NCBI RefSeq assembly: GCF_000143885.2
Contig: NC_018581.1
Span: 3,720,001-3,784,000 of the forward strand
Reading direction: 5' to 3'
Source: Gordonia sp. KTR9
Lineage (GTDB): Bacteria > Actinomycetota > Actinomycetes > Mycobacteriales > Mycobacteriaceae
Length of the DNA stretch: 64,000 nt
Positions 28,521 through 37,270 of the stretch are shown piece by piece. The first letter of the stretch is position 1; each line of letters starts with the position of its first letter. Below the pieces are notes generated by a model. That model saw nothing but the letters and a program-made list of their open reading frames with translations, had not been told where the DNA came from and did not search any database. A program made the position numbers and the translations under genes.

Positions 28521-30118
28521 GCGAGGTCGACCTGTTCGATGAGGGTTGCCGAGACCGCGTCACCGATCGCGGCGACGACGTCGTCGTCGACGACACTGCT
28601 CACGCGCAGCATCATCGTGGCGCCGCCGCCCTCTGCGTCCTGCGACAGGCCGGCGGCGAGGATGTCGACGCCGGCGTTGCCGAGCAGCGTGCCGATCTTG
28701 CCCAGCGAACCCGGCTGGTCGGCGTAACTGACGATGAGGTTGTGGCCTTCGGCGCGGAGGTCGAAGTTGCGGCCGTTGATGTTGACGATCTTCTCGACGA
28801 GACGCGGCTCGGTGAGGGTGCCCGACACGTTGTGCACCGAACCGTCGGCGAAGACGGCCTTCACGTCGACGACACTGCGGTGGTTGGGGCTGTCCGGTGC
28901 GGTGGTCACCTCGCTGGTGACGCCACGGCTCTCGGCGACGGCCGGGGCGTTGACGAACGTGACGGGCTCGTCGAGCACGGCGGAGAACAGGCCACGCAGC
29001 GCCGACAGACCGAGCACCTCGACGTTCTTCGCGGCCAGTTCGCCGCGGACATCGACGACCAGCGACGTCGGCGGTTCCTTGCTGATGGCACCGACGAGGA
29101 CGCCGGCCTTGCGGGCGACCTCGAGCCACGGCGCGACCTCTTCGTCGACGGCGCCGCCGGTGATGTTGACCGCGTCGGGGACGAAGTGTCCGGCCAGCGC
29201 GAGCCGCACGCTCTTGGCGACGTCGGTGCCGGCGCGGTCCTGCGCCTCGCTGGTCGACGCACCGAGGTGCGGGGTCACGACGACCTGCGGGAGCTCGAAC
29301 AGCGGCGAGTCGGTGCAGGGCTCGGTGGCGAAGACGTCGAGTCCGGCGGCGCGGACCTGACCGGAGGTGATCGCGTCGGCGAGGGCCTGTTCGTCGATCA
29401 GGCCACCGCGGGCGGCGTTGACGATGACCACGCCCTTCTTGGTCCGGGCGAGCTGCTCGGCGCCGATGAGACCCAGGGTCTCCGGCGTCTTCGGCAGGTG
29501 CACGGTGATGAAGTCGGCGCGCTCGAGCAGTTCGTCGAGGCTGACCAGCTCGATGCCCAGCTGGGCCGCGCGGGCGGGCGACACATAGGGGTCGTAGGCG
29601 ATGATGTGGGTCTCGAAAGCGGCCAGCCGGGCAGCCACGAGCTGACCGATCCGGCCGAGCCCGACGACGCCGACGGTCTTGTCGAAGATCTCGACGCCGT
29701 TGAACGACGAACGCTTCCAGGTCTTCTCACGCAGGGTTGCGTCAGCAGCGGGGATCTCACGCGACGCCGACATCAGCAGCGCGATGGCGTGTTCGGCGGC
29801 AGTGTGGATGTTCGAGGTCGGGGCGTTGACGACCATGACGCCGCGCTCGGTGGCCGCGGGGACGTCCACGTTGTCCAGACCGACACCCGCCCGGGCGATG
29901 ATCTTCAGCTTCTTGCCCGCGTCGAGGACCTCGGCGTCCACGGTCGTCGCGGAGCGGACCAGGATGGCGTCGGCGTCGACGACCGCCTCGAGCAACTTGG
30001 GACGATCCGGACCGTCGACCCATCGCACCTCGACACCGTCACCGAGTGCTTCCACGGTGGACGGCGCCAGCTTGTCGGCGATGAGTACAACCGGGCGGCC
30101 AGCAGAGCTCACAGTCAT
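28517..30118 (-). CDS. serA: D-3-phosphoglycerate dehydrogenase
   Basis: SerA starts serine synthesis by oxidising 3-phosphoglycerate. The 533-residue protein has the split catalytic/NAD domain (about 1-315; [11 protein letters not shown], the catalytic Arg-Glu-His triad region ending VTPHLGAST), an intervening allosteric-substrate-binding domain (about 320-455), and a C-terminal ACT domain ([26 protein letters not shown]), the long mycobacterial form inhibited by serine. Upstream of and coupled to leuB, as in mycobacteria. Confidence 0.97.
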   Translation of the reverse strand: MTVSSAGRPVVLIADKLAPSTVEALGDGVEVRWVDGPDRPKLLEAVVDADAILVRSATTVDAEVLDAGKKLKIIARAGVGLDNVDVPAATERGVMVVNAPTSNIHTAAEHAIALLMSASREIPAADATLREKTWKRSSFNGVEIFDKTVGVVGLGRIGQLVAARLAAFETHIIAYDPYVSPARAAQLGIELVSLDELLERADFITVHLPKTPETLGLIGAEQLARTKKGVVIVNAARGGLIDEQALADAITSGQVRAAGLDVFATEPCTDSPLFELPQVVVTPHLGASTSEAQDRAGTDVAKSVRLALAGHFVPDAVNITGGAVDEEVAPWLEVARKAGVLVGAISKEPPTSLVVDVRGELAAKNVEVLGLSALRGLFSAVLDEPVTFVNAPAVAESRGVTSEVTTAPDSPNHRSVVDVKAVFADGSVHNVSGTLTEPRLVEKIVNINGRNFDLRAEGHNLIVSYADQPGSLGKIGTLLGNAGVDILAAGLSQDAEGGGATMMLRVSSVVDDDVVAAIGDAVSATLIEQVDLA

Positions 30119-30454
30119 TTCTCCAGATTCGGGGAGTGCGGTTTCACGATCGGCGATGCGGAGTGTCGGTGACGACTCCGTACGACAGCTTAAAGGTGTG
30201 GTAGGTGCCGCCGAGCACGTGGCCTACCCCGAATTCGGAGTCCTGTCCTCCTGCATGGGTAGAGTGTGACCCGCATTACGGTTACCTTGCATGGAGCATC
30301 ACGGAAGTGTTGCAAACCGACCGCGGGTCGATCCCACGCAGCCGTGAGCGCCCGGGGGGACCGGTACGGTGTGCTTGCCGCCAGTTTCGAAGTCCCGACG
30401 GGTGGCCGAATGCCCGTGACCGAGAACTGGTTGGACCCGAGAAGTGGAGTGCGG

Positions 30455-31120
30455 ATGACGAAGAAGCTGACAGTGCTGTTGGCGGTTTTGGCTGCGACGG
30501 TGCTGGCCGGCTGGGGAGGGGGCGTCGCGGTCGCCGCACCGGCGAAGATCTTCCTTGGAGGTGGCTCCGGGATCCTGGTGCTCAAGGGCGGCAATTCGGC
30601 GGCGGCCTGCACGATGACCACCATCGGCCGCTCGAAGACCAACAAGCTCATCGGCGTCACCGCGGGACATTGCGGCACACCCGGTCAGAAGGTCTACTCC
30701 GAGACCTTCCAGGATCGCGGCCAGGCGGGCACCATCACGTACACCGCTCCCGATCTCGACATGGCGATCATCGAATTCGACGCCTCGCGCGTCGTGCCGC
30801 TGCGTACCGTGCGCGGCGTGACGATCCGCTCGGTCGACCCGAAGCCCCTCGCCTTCCCGACGATCGCCTGCAAAGAAGGCCGGACCACCGGCAACACCTG
30901 CGGTATCGCCTGGTTCTCCGATGGCGACGTCCACGTCAGCCAGATGTGCGTGATCGAAGGTGACTCCGGCAGCCCGGTCGTCGTCGGCGATCGCCTCGTC
31001 GGAATGGTCAACGCCTACTACTTCCTCGGCTGCCTCGGCCCCGAGACCGGTACCAACATCCAGCCGATCCTCAAGCGGATCGCTTCGCTCGACGCCTACC
31101 GGGGCTTCCGGGTCGCCTGA
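30455..31120 (+). CDS. secreted trypsin-like serine protease
   Basis: A 221-residue secreted S1-family peptidase. The first 30 residues (MTKKLTVLLAVLAATVLAGW...AAAPA) are a signal peptide with an Ala-x-Ala cut site. The catalytic triad is visible: His in VTAGHC, Asp in DLDMAIIEF, Ser in EGDSGSPVV. Five Cys suggest disulfides. The ATG at 30455 follows GGAG; the open frame upstream to 30266 lacks homology. It is the first gene of a non-conserved block inserted between serA and ilvC. Substrate unknown; related proteins include Streptogrisin-like and chymotrypsin-like actinobacterial enzymes. Confidence 0.9.
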   Translation: MTKKLTVLLAVLAATVLAGWGGGVAVAAPAKIFLGGGSGILVLKGGNSAAACTMTTIGRSKTNKLIGVTAGHCGTPGQKVYSETFQDRGQAGTITYTAPDLDMAIIEFDASRVVPLRTVRGVTIRSVDPKPLAFPTIACKEGRTTGNTCGIAWFSDGDVHVSQMCVIEGDSGSPVVVGDRLVGMVNAYYFLGCLGPETGTNIQPILKRIASLDAYRGFRVA

Positions 31121-31142
31121 CGACTCCGAGTCCCACCCCCAC

Positions 31143-31175
31143 CGACGCCCCGGATGATTCTCCTCCGGGGCGTCG
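31143..31175 (+). terminator. terminator after the protease gene
   Basis: A perfect 12-bp stem CGACGCCCCGGA / TCCGGGGCGTCG (31143-31154 and 31164-31175) with a 9-base loop, 22 bases after the stop. Confidence 0.75.
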
Positions 31176-31187
31176 TCGTGTTCTGGG

Positions 31188-31560
31188 GCGGATCTCGTGC
31201 ATCCGTGAGTGGATCGTCGTGAGCGGGACGGCGCCGCCCGCGGCGATGGGCGCGTCGTTGTACCGACGAGTGCGACGACGTCGGTGACTCGGATCCCGCG
31301 TTCCCGCCCAGCTCCGATCGCAGCGAAGTCATTTGTCGCGAAGACAGGCCGGGACAGCTGCTCGACGGCGGCACGACCGCCGGCCGGGTCGGAGCACGAA
31401 TAGACGATATGGTCGCCCGGGATCTCGATGGCCGCATTATCGATGTAGTCACCTGGCTTGCCATCAAAGGCGTTGTCTCAGTTGATATTGCGAGTCGGCG
31501 AAGCCGAGTGTCATCGCCAAGTCGCAGTCGATGGCCCGAGACCGCCGGACGCGGGGGTGC
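31188..31560 (-). pseudogene. decayed LacI-family regulator, C-terminal effector-binding fragment
   Basis: The minus strand holds pieces of a LacI/periplasmic-binding-like effector domain in three frames. In order they read LGFADSQYQLRQRL, then after a one-base shift FDGKPGDYIDNAAIEIPG and GGRAAVEQLSRPVFATNDFAAIGA (the RPxAVFAxNDxxAxGA signature), RERGIRVTD.VALVG, and after another one-base shift near 31264 YNDAPIAAGGAVPLTTIHSRMHEI (the PLTTxxxxMxEx signature). No start, no helix-turn-helix and no proper stop remain. No other gene is supported between 31121 and 31752; the rest of that space shows no clear feature. Confidence 0.7.
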
Positions 31561-31746
31561 TGGTGACCGAATCCTCGAACCCGGAGCGGCAGCCGAGATC
31601 ACCGATTTGTCCGGACTCGGCCGATAGTGTCTGGACAGCAGGCCCGGCGCGGCACCCCGGCACACATCCAACCGTTCGGGGGATGGCGGTAGGTCGCAAT
31701 CCTCGGCATGGCCGGCCGCGCTGCGCCGCCCATCGCCGGCGGGCGG

Positions 31747-31752
31747 CCTAGG
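31747..31752. repeat. target-site duplication CCTAGG, left of the IS481 element
   Basis: CCTAGG directly precedes the element's TGTACT end; the same six bases follow its other end at 32867-32872. IS481-type elements are known to favour NCTAGN targets. Confidence 0.85.
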
Positions 31753-32866
31753 TGTACTAACCACGGACGTTAGGTACGGCGTGGCGGGATGACATGACGA
31801 AGACCTCCGAGTGAGAGTGCGAACTGCCTAGGTAACGCACCCGCTCAACCGGAGGTCTTCGTGTCCCACCGTAACGCCCCGCTGACCGAAACAGGTCGTC
31901 TGCGTCTGGCCAAGTGCATCGTTGAGGACGGTTGGTCGATCCGCCGTGCCGCTGAACGCTTTCAGGTCGCCCCGACGACCGCCCAACGCTGGGCCCGCCG
32001 CTACCGCGGCCACGGGCCGGCCGGGATGGTCGATCGCAGCAGCCGCCCGCATGTCAGCCCCAACCGCACACCGACCCGCACTGAACGCCGCATCATCAAA
32101 GTCCGTGTCCTGCGCCGCTGGGGACCCGCACGCATCGCCTACCTGCTCGGCCTTAACCCCTCGACTGTGCACCGAGTGCTGTCTCGCTACGGCCTGGCTC
32201 GTTTGCGCTGGCTGGATCGCCCCACCGGGCGGGTTATCCGTCGGATGAAGTCGGCAACCCCAGGTGAACTGGTGCATGTCGACGTCAAGAAACTCGGCAA
32301 GATCCCCGCCGGCGGTGGCTGGCGCAAACTCGGCCGCACCGCCGGCCGCCGTAACAGTCGCGCCGACAAGAGCAGCGGGAAGCAGAACAAGTACCGCAAC
32401 CCCGTGCGCGGTTATCACTTCCTGCACACCGCCATCGATGCCCACTCACGGTTGGCGTACTCGGAGATTCTGGCTGATGAACGCAAAGAGACCGCCGCCG
32501 AGTTCTGGCTGCGTGCCCAGCACTGGTTTGCCGAGCGCGGTATCGAGGTTCGGAAAGTGTTGACTGACAACGGTTCTTGCTACAAGTCGCATGCATTCGC
32601 CGATGCGCTCGGGCCATCGATCATCCACCGCCGAACCCGGCCGTATCGGCCGCAAACCAACGGCAAGGTCGAACGGTTTCACCGCACCCTGGCCGACGAA
32701 TGGGCCTACGACCGGCTCTACACCAGCGACACCGAACGCTGCGCACAGTTCCCGATCTGGCTGCACCACTACAATCACCACCGCGGTTACAATCACCACC
32801 GCGGTCACACAGCACTCGGAGGACAACCACCAGCCAGCCGCGTACCCAACCTCTCAGGTCAGTACA
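31753..32866 (+). mobile_element. IS481-family insertion sequence
   Basis: A 1114-bp element starting TGTACTAACC and ending GGTCAGTACA. The first and last 26 bases are imperfect inverted repeats (20 of 26 match), with the TGT...ACA ends of the family, and CCTAGG is duplicated on both sides. It encodes one DDE transposase. The intact duplication and full-length gene suggest a recent insertion. It sits exactly at the stop codon of the neighbouring minus-strand membrane-protein gene. Confidence 0.92.
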
Positions 32867-32871
32867 CCTAG
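31861..32871 (+). CDS. IS481-family DDE transposase
   Basis: A 336-residue transposase: N-terminal helix-turn-helix (about 5-60, RRAAERFQVAPTTAQRWARRY), second HTH (GPARIAYLLGLNPSTVHRVL) and an rve catalytic core with Asp in HVDVKKLG, Asp in LTDNGSCY and Glu in GKVERFHRT. Starts at GTG. Two oddities: an 18-bp direct duplication at 32770-32805 repeats YNHHRG just before HTALGG, and the last codon and TAG stop are made partly from the target duplication CCTAGG, outside the element. Confidence 0.93.
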   Translation: MSHRNAPLTETGRLRLAKCIVEDGWSIRRAAERFQVAPTTAQRWARRYRGHGPAGMVDRSSRPHVSPNRTPTRTERRIIKVRVLRRWGPARIAYLLGLNPSTVHRVLSRYGLARLRWLDRPTGRVIRRMKSATPGELVHVDVKKLGKIPAGGGWRKLGRTAGRRNSRADKSSGKQNKYRNPVRGYHFLHTAIDAHSRLAYSEILADERKETAAEFWLRAQHWFAERGIEVRKVLTDNGSCYKSHAFADALGPSIIHRRTRPYRPQTNGKVERFHRTLADEWAYDRLYTSDTERCAQFPIWLHHYNHHRGYNHHRGHTALGGQPPASRVPNLSGQYT

Positions 32872-32872
32872 G
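32867..32872. repeat. target-site duplication CCTAGG, right of the IS481 element
   Basis: Second copy of the six-base target. The TAG inside it is read as stop codon by the transposase on the plus strand and by the membrane-protein gene on the minus strand. Confidence 0.85.
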
Positions 32873-33638
32873 GACCGCTGTCGACGAACTTCTCGTCGTC
32901 GAGCCGTTGGACAGCACGACCGTCCGCCAGCTCGATTCGCGACCCGGCATTCATCCAGTAGAAGCGCAACATCGAATACAGCGCCGTGCCGCCCGGCGTG
33001 TAGCAGGGCGCGTCACCCAGCGCGTAGGGTCTGGACGTTTCCGTCGTTTCGATGAGCACCACATCGCGCTTCGGCCATGAGCCGATCCTTTCGGCGTCGA
33101 TGCGAGTGATGTCGTCCCAACGAAACGACGTTTGCGACGAAGTTCGATTGATTTCCAAGGCATTCATGTCGAATGTGATCCTCGGCGGCCCATGTTTGTG
33201 GCGCGCATACTCGCCATAGATCGCGGCAATGACGATGACGCCGACAGCCACTGGAAAGAAAGTCCGCTGACCGGGTGTCAGCGACAGGGCGAGCTTCCCG
33301 ATCGGGACGAGTGCCACGAACACGAGGCCGCCTGCGGCCCCCAGAGCGAGCGCCACACGGGATAGACGATCGAAGATACGATCGTATCTCAGCGTGATAA
33401 GTCCGACGGACGTGTCGGCATTCGGTTTCACCTGTTCGAAGACACGCGTTCGCAGCCCTCCGGCCAATAATGCGCACACCGCGAGCGCAAAGGTCACGGC
33501 GACAAACACCGTCGGCGCATCCTGCGACCGAAACGCCGTCACCAACAAAGCGACCACCGCCGGTGCCATCAGCGCGACGAACAAAACACCGGTGACACGG
33601 CCACCTCGCCACTCAGCGGGTCTGGGAATGTTTGTCAT
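32868..33638 (-). CDS. four-helix membrane protein, candidate immunity protein
   Basis: I do not recognise a named family. The 256-residue product has four predicted membrane helices at about 15-35, 43-63, 95-115 and 126-142, then a soluble C-terminal domain (about 150-256) with a strand-rich, PH-like look (ITFDMNALEINRTS, FRWDDITRIDAERIG, IELADGRAVQRL). The ATG at 33638 has AAAGGA six bases upstream. It is the third gene of the EspC-like/effector cassette, 62 bp after the effector stop. A multi-pass partner directly after a glycine-zipper effector suggests immunity to membrane damage; this is inference. Its stop codon lies in the IS481 target site. Confidence 0.75.
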   Translation of the reverse strand: MTNIPRPAEWRGGRVTGVLFVALMAPAVVALLVTAFRSQDAPTVFVAVTFALAVCALLAGGLRTRVFEQVKPNADTSVGLITLRYDRIFDRLSRVALALGAAGGLVFVALVPIGKLALSLTPGQRTFFPVAVGVIVIAAIYGEYARHKHGPPRITFDMNALEINRTSSQTSFRWDDITRIDAERIGSWPKRDVVLIETTETSRPYALGDAPCYTPGGTALYSMLRFYWMNAGSRIELADGRAVQRLDDEKFVDSGP

Positions 33639-33700
33639 GACGTCCTTTATCGTAAGTGCGAGATACGGATGCCGCGCCCAAGCGGGTTCGTGTGGCTGAG

Positions 33701-35062
33701 TCACGATGTTGGTGACGGGCACACCGCTTCGCCGACCTTGGTTCCAACCAACCCGAATATCCAGCTGCCGGCCATCGAACCGACCGCCGCACCGCCCACT
33801 GCGAGCGGACCTCCCGCGGAGGAAAATCCGCCGCCGGCGACACCGCCTGCGTATCCGCCGGCGACTCCGAGCGCCGCCGAGATACTGGCAACGCACTTGT
33901 CCTCGGCCACCACCACGTCGTAGATGCCGACGCCGATCGCCAAGGCGGGACCACCGTACTTGGCACCGACACCAATGTTTTCGACAGCGGCGGCCGAAAC
34001 ACGCGGAATACTGTGACCGTCGGCTGCGTACTTGTCGACCCCGCTGAGGGCGCCCCCGATGGTCGTCTCGATCGGATGCGTGAAAAACGGGCTGCTGGCC
34101 GGAATGTCTCCTGTGCGGCCGTCCGGCGTTGTGACCCGACCGCTCTTGTATCCGTCCGCCCACTCCTCCACATAGGCCGTCGTTCCGTCTGCCCATGTGG
34201 TCGAAAGCCTCTTGGTGCCGCTGAGGTCTTCCCACGAGTGCGCAGTCGAGATCACCTCTCCATCTCGCCCGTAATGCTTCACAGTCGTTTCAGAGAGCTT
34301 CATCGATGGCATCGACGCCCGATACGGATTCCATTCAGTGATCACCTGACGAGTGCCGTCCTGCATGTAGAGGACCTTGTGCCGACCTTGATCGTCCTCG
34401 AATTTTTCGGTTGCTCGTACCGTCATCGCCATGTCCTCGGCACGCACCATCAACTGTTGCCGGAGGCCGAAGAGTGTGCCCGGGTTGGGCACTTGATCAG
34501 TAGGGGCCACAAGCCCGGGGATGGGGACGAAAGTGTTCGCAGTCGGATTCGTCCACCCATGCTTGCCCGCCGCGGATTGGATCGCTTGTGCGACCGAGTC
34601 ATCAGCTGCATCGACTGCAAGCAGGAGGCGGTTGACCTCCCCCTGCTGCCTGTTCGCTTCTTCAGCGAGACGGTCGGCTTCCTCGAGAGTCAGCGCGATG
34701 GGATCGATCAGAACCACCCACGCGTCCGTGACCCACAGTTTGCTCGCGTCGACGGCATCAGCCTTGGAAAGGAGGTCTGTTCGCGCTTTCCCAAGCGTGT
34801 ATGCGCCCTCCGAAAGCGCCGAACCCACCGATGCCGCAAATGACGCCAGGGCGGTGGCTGAGTTGCCGGCCCGTCGGAACGCTGCCGTCCCGGCATCGTG
34901 GCTCTCGCCGGTCCACGCCCTCAGCGAGGGCAGACTCTGACACGCTGTGTATACCGACCCCACGTCGGACTCGACCGACGTTCCCGCTGCGGCAACCAAC
35001 TCGCCACCCCCGGAGAGTGACCCAGGATTCCAGCCGGTCAATTGCGGCCGAGTTGGCAGCAT
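33701..35062 (-). CDS. WXG-type helical protein with glycine-rich C-terminus, candidate type VII secretion effector
   Basis: A 453-residue protein of no named family known to me. Residues 1-170 are helical with W50-T-G52 (RAWTGESHDAGTAAF), resembling the WXG turn of type VII substrates and long-helix N-domains of such effectors. Residues about 225-320 are strand-rich with repeated DGxxxVxxEW/WADG patterns (DGTRQVITEW, WADGTTAYVEEWADG). Residues about 366-445 are glycine/alanine-rich and hydrophobic (AGGYAGGVAGGGFSSAGG, GSMAGSWIFGLVG), like glycine zippers of membrane-active toxins. The ATG at 35062 starts one base after the stop of the EspC-like gene, so they are coupled. Secretion and toxicity are inference. 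Confidence 0.75.
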   Translation of the reverse strand: MLPTRPQLTGWNPGSLSGGGELVAAAGTSVESDVGSVYTACQSLPSLRAWTGESHDAGTAAFRRAGNSATALASFAASVGSALSEGAYTLGKARTDLLSKADAVDASKLWVTDAWVVLIDPIALTLEEADRLAEEANRQQGEVNRLLLAVDAADDSVAQAIQSAAGKHGWTNPTANTFVPIPGLVAPTDQVPNPGTLFGLRQQLMVRAEDMAMTVRATEKFEDDQGRHKVLYMQDGTRQVITEWNPYRASMPSMKLSETTVKHYGRDGEVISTAHSWEDLSGTKRLSTTWADGTTAYVEEWADGYKSGRVTTPDGRTGDIPASSPFFTHPIETTIGGALSGVDKYAADGHSIPRVSAAAVENIGVGAKYGGPALAIGVGIYDVVVAEDKCVASISAALGVAGGYAGGVAGGGFSSAGGPLAVGGAAVGSMAGSWIFGLVGTKVGEAVCPSPTS

Positions 35063-35063
35063 G

Positions 35064-35366
35064 TCACTTTCCCCCGGGACCGAACTCGAGTCTTTCGAAT
35101 GTCCCGGCGAGTGCCTCGTCCTCGACCTCAAAGGTGTTGCCGGCACCCCGAACTGCGGCGCCGATGGCGGTAATGCTCTCGGAGATCGACTCCGCCCGCG
35201 AGCGGAGTTCCATTGCGACGAGTCGTGCGGCCCACTGTGTCGACGATCCGTCGACACAGTCGGCAGCACGTTGGGCCTTACCTCCGAGATCAGCTGTCAC
35301 AAGAGCCGAAGCAGCGTCGTCGGCTTGGTTCGCAAGCGAACGGAGCACGTCTGGATCTACCCGCAT
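35064..35366 (-). CDS. EspC-like (DUF2580) type VII secretion-associated protein
   Basis: A 100-residue helical protein beginning MRVDPDVLRSLANQADDAAS, the MxVDPDxLRxxAxxxxxAA opening of the ESX-1 EspC family (type VII secretion target). Two long helices are predicted (about 5-20 and 30-85). Such small proteins are co-secreted with, or act as partners of, larger effectors encoded next to them, here the 453-residue protein one base downstream. I chose the ATG at 35366; an earlier ATG at 35468 adds unrelated sequence. No ESX core genes (eccC and so on) are in the window. Confidence 0.82.
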   Translation of the reverse strand: MRVDPDVLRSLANQADDAASALVTADLGGKAQRAADCVDGSSTQWAARLVAMELRSRAESISESITAIGAAVRGAGNTFEVEDEALAGTFERLEFGPGGK

Positions 35367-35592
35367 CACACCCCCATTGATGTTCGTAGGCGACCGTAGC
35401 AGTCCCCGCCACGCCACGTCGCAGGCCATCCACAGCCGATCCCGGTCGTTGACGACGCCGCCGACCAAAGCCTGCGCCGGGGAGGGACTCCCAGCGCCAA
35501 CTGACCGCTAGCCAGATCCACCCTTTTTCGGTATTTCCTCCCCCCGAAATCCCGGTGGGTTTGACGAAAAGGGGTGGGTTTGTGGAAACGAA

Positions 35593-35624
35593 AGCGGGCC
35601 CGCACCTTCCGGTGCGGGCCCGCT
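35593..35624 (-). terminator. terminator of ilvBNC
   Basis: A perfect 14-bp stem AGCGGGCCCGCACC / GGTGCGGGCCCGCT with a TTCC loop; on the minus strand it is followed by TTTCGTTT, 12 bases after the ilvC stop. The space from 35367 to 35592 also has an imperfect inverted pair (CCACCCTTTTTCG at 35519-35531 against CGAAAAGGGGTGGG), perhaps part of the control region of the EspC-like gene. Confidence 0.88.
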
Positions 35625-35636
35625 CGTCGTTGCGAC

Positions 35637-36734
<1,098 letters not shown>

Positions 36735-36766
36735 TCAGATGCGCACCACGACAGCGGGATTCTCTG

Positions 36767-37270
36767 TCAGCGGTTGGCCGACATGCTCTTCGGTCCTCGA
36801 CCGAGGGTCACCGCACCTGATTGCGCGATCTCCCGGATTCCATACGGATCGAGCATCCGCAGAAGTGCTTCGAGCTTTTCCGACGTACCCGTGGCCTCGA
36901 TGGTGAGCGACTCGGGCGAGACGTCGATGACCTTGGCGCGGAACAGATTCACGACCTCGATGACCTCGGTGCGCACCGTCGAGTCCGAGCGCACCTTGAC
37001 CATCATCAGCTCGCGCGAGACCGAACTCCCCGGGTCCTGCTCGACGATCTTGATCACGTTGATCAGCTTGTTGAGCTGCTTGGTGACCTGCTCGAGCGGG
37101 AAGTCCTCCACGGAGACCATGATCGTCATCCGGGAGATGCCCTTGAGTTCGGTGGGGCCGACAGCGAGCGACTCGATGTTGAACCCGCGCCGCGAGAACA
37201 ACGCCGAGATGCGCGCCAGGACGCCGGGCCGGTCTTCGACCAGGACGCTGAGGGTATGGGTGGTGCTCAC
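36767..37270 (-). CDS. ilvN: acetolactate synthase small (regulatory) subunit
   Basis: IlvN activates IlvB and gives valine feedback inhibition. The 167-residue protein has an N-terminal ACT domain ([35 protein letters not shown]) and a C-terminal regulatory domain (SRELMMVKV to LGRGPKSM). GTG start at 37270 overlaps the ilvB stop by four bases (GTGA). Full length for the family. Confidence 0.97.
   Translation of the reverse strand: MSTTHTLSVLVEDRPGVLARISALFSRRGFNIESLAVGPTELKGISRMTIMVSVEDFPLEQVTKQLNKLINVIKIVEQDPGSSVSRELMMVKVRSDSTVRTEVIEVVNLFRAKVIDVSPESLTIEATGTSEKLEALLRMLDPYGIREIAQSGAVTLGRGPKSMSANR

Noticed and set aside
31096..31764. 222-residue minus-strand open frame
   Set aside because: Its composition is Ser/Arg/Pro-rich and it crosses the terminator; the real signal here is the broken LacI-type sequence in other frames.
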